A stretch of DNA of 64,000 bases, taken from contig CP004371.1 in the NCBI GenBank assembly GCA_000597885.1, positions 558,001-622,000 of the forward strand, given 5' to 3'. The notes beneath the pieces are model-generated. The model was not told the DNA's origin and ran no database searches. It saw only the letters and a program-made list of their open reading frames with translations. Made by a program: the position numbers and the translations under genes. Numbering within the stretch: the first letter of the stretch is position 1; each line of letters begins with the position of its first letter. Positions 63,135-64,000 of the stretch are shown one piece after another. This DNA is from Flammeovirgaceae bacterium 311 (GTDB taxonomy: Bacteria > Bacteroidota > Bacteroidia > Cytophagales > Cyclobacteriaceae).

Positions 63135-64000
63135 CTAAAAATCTGCAATAGGTTTGAGGTTATAATAAGCTTCAATTTCTTCTTTAGAGGGTGGATTTGC
63201 GGGGCGAACCAGTCGGATGCCAACAAAGGGTGCCTCAGGAAACCACCAGTTACTCTTTGGAATCTGTGGATCAATCCTTTTCCAGTCAGGATCAGAGCCT
63301 CTACGTCGGGCCGCGCGTAAGTCTGCTGCAGTATCCTGGAAAGATCCGCCCCGGATAGAGAGCGGATAGAGTTTGGTAGGAACGGCAACAGGATTTTCTG
63401 CTGCTTTGCCCTTTAGCTGCTGATAAAAATCAGTAAGATATTGATCTATTGTCCATTCGGCCACATTGCCCATCATATCGTAAAGACCCCAGGGATTGGG
63501 TTTTTTACTTCCGACTGGGTGAGTTTCACCTTTGCTGTTTTGCTGATACCAGGCATATTCACCCAGTTGTGTGGAGTCATTTCCAAAGGAATAAGCCGTA
63601 TTAGTGCCGGCACGATTTGCATACTCCCATTCAGCTTCTGTGGGAAGACGATAAAAGACTCCTGTTCTAGCATATAGCCATTTACAAAATTGGATTGCAT
63701 TGTACTGTGTCATCCCCACAGCCGGATGGTTTTCTTTCCCCATTCCAAAGGTCATGTCCAGGTAGGGTTTTGTTGGTCTGGCAATGGCATCTACTTCAGG
63801 GGCAACACCTCCATTGCTTTGACTAACCTCATAATCTTTATAGACGAAAGGTTCAAAGATATCCCAGCTTACTTCATATTTGCTCATCCAGAATGGGCTG
63901 ATCTTTACCAGCTGCTGCGGACCTTCGTCTTTATTCCTGGCGGGCTCATTGGCAGGACTTCCTATTTTAAACTCGCCTGCAGGAATGGCAACCATCTCAA
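63135..64000 (-). CDS. Formylglycine-generating-enzyme-fold protein (5' end beyond window)
   Basis: At least 288 residues; the frame is still open at the window edge, so the start and any signal peptide lie outside. SUMF1/FGE-sulfatase fold: MVAIPAGEFKIGSPANEPAR, WMSKYEVSWDIFEPF, HPAVGMTQYNAIQFCKWLYA, YRLPTEAEWEYANRAGT, NPWGLYDMMGNVAEWTID, then RGGSFQDTAADLRAARR and PFVGIRLVRP. The paired Cys of true formylglycine-generating enzymes are not seen near the end, so it is more likely one of the many non-FGE members. Upstream gene of the Gfo/Idh unit. Confidence 0.9.
   Translation of the reverse strand, partial: EMVAIPAGEFKIGSPANEPARNKDEGPQQLVKISPFWMSKYEVSWDIFEPFVYKDYEVSQSNGGVAPEVDAIARPTKPYLDMTFGMGKENHPAVGMTQYNAIQFCKWLYARTGVFYRLPTEAEWEYANRAGTNTAYSFGNDSTQLGEYAWYQQNSKGETHPVGSKKPNPWGLYDMMGNVAEWTIDQYLTDFYQQLKGKAAENPVAVPTKLYPLSIRGGSFQDTAADLRAARRRGSDPDWKRIDPQIPKSNWWFPEAPFVGIRLVRPANPPSKEEIEAYYNLKPIADF

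Noticed and set aside
1-64000. CRISPR arrays, tRNA and rRNA genes
   Set aside because: No regularly spaced direct repeats, no cloverleaf with a T-loop GTTCRA-type motif and no rRNA-like stretch was found by eye.

Overview
The window looks like a chromosome segment from a Bacteroidota bacterium, most likely of the order Cytophagales. Pointers are an AT-leaning genome with few Shine-Dalgarno motifs, many lipoproteins and PAS-type sensor kinases, TAnnTTTG-like -7 boxes, and typical families of that phylum: DUF1080 and DUF6807 (PmoA-like) proteins, PRISE-type reductases, an ABC permease fused to an M1 peptidase, and tandem TlpA-like lipoproteins. The assignment is inference from gene content only.

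Layout. 1-9.4 kb: four histidine kinases or kinase parts, a PqiA-like membrane protein and a decayed GNAT gene. 10.1-15.4 kb: a carboxypeptidase-regulatory-like lipoprotein, then a probable operon of a redoxin-like protein, a membrane/GAF sensor with no output domain, and HypX, the enzyme that makes CO from formyl-tetrahydrofolate for NiFe-hydrogenase maturation. 15.6-18.9 kb: YnfA, IS3 debris and a beta-lactamase-fold hydrolase broken by one TGA. 18.9-27.3 kb: a PLP decarboxylase and a sugar-type block (TIM-barrel isomerase, beta-propeller/cytochrome c, PmoA-like, aldo/keto reductase, PRISE-type SDR). 27.4-31 kb: pseudogene fragments and a LytS-like kinase. 31.2-37 kb: an ABC exporter whose permease is fused to an M1 peptidase (unusually GC-rich) and two thioredoxin-fold lipoproteins. 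37-44.3 kb: trehalase, a Crp/Fnr regulator, small enzymes, an AraC regulator, an arylamine N-acetyltransferase and WrbA. 45-55.3 kb: an IS island (IS256 remnant, intact IS110, IS1, shattered IS630) split by a betaine-uptake operon (porin, BCCT, UspA) and an M50-like protease. 55.4-59.4 kb: an AraC remnant, an S41 protease, a beta-barrel protein, an alpha/beta hydrolase and a resolvase remnant. 59.6-64 kb: DUF1080, ApbE, Gfo/Idh/MocA and a sulfatase-modifying-factor-fold protein.

The most unusual signal is a family of 14-16 bp GC-rich inserts with a tiny hairpin core (CGG-loop-CCG). They sit inside IS remnants and pseudogenes: five in one IS630, one each in IS256 and IS3 orfA, more in or next to IS1 and IS3 orfB. 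Removing them restores the transposase reading frames. One 15-bp copy lies in frame in an apparently working ABC ATPase gene and adds five residues. The inserts share a consensus (CGCWNCGGCGRMCCGN, with a second sub-family around CCGCCCGGCGGCT) and resemble in principle the mobile GC clusters of yeast mitochondrial DNA. I know of no described bacterial element of this size and form.
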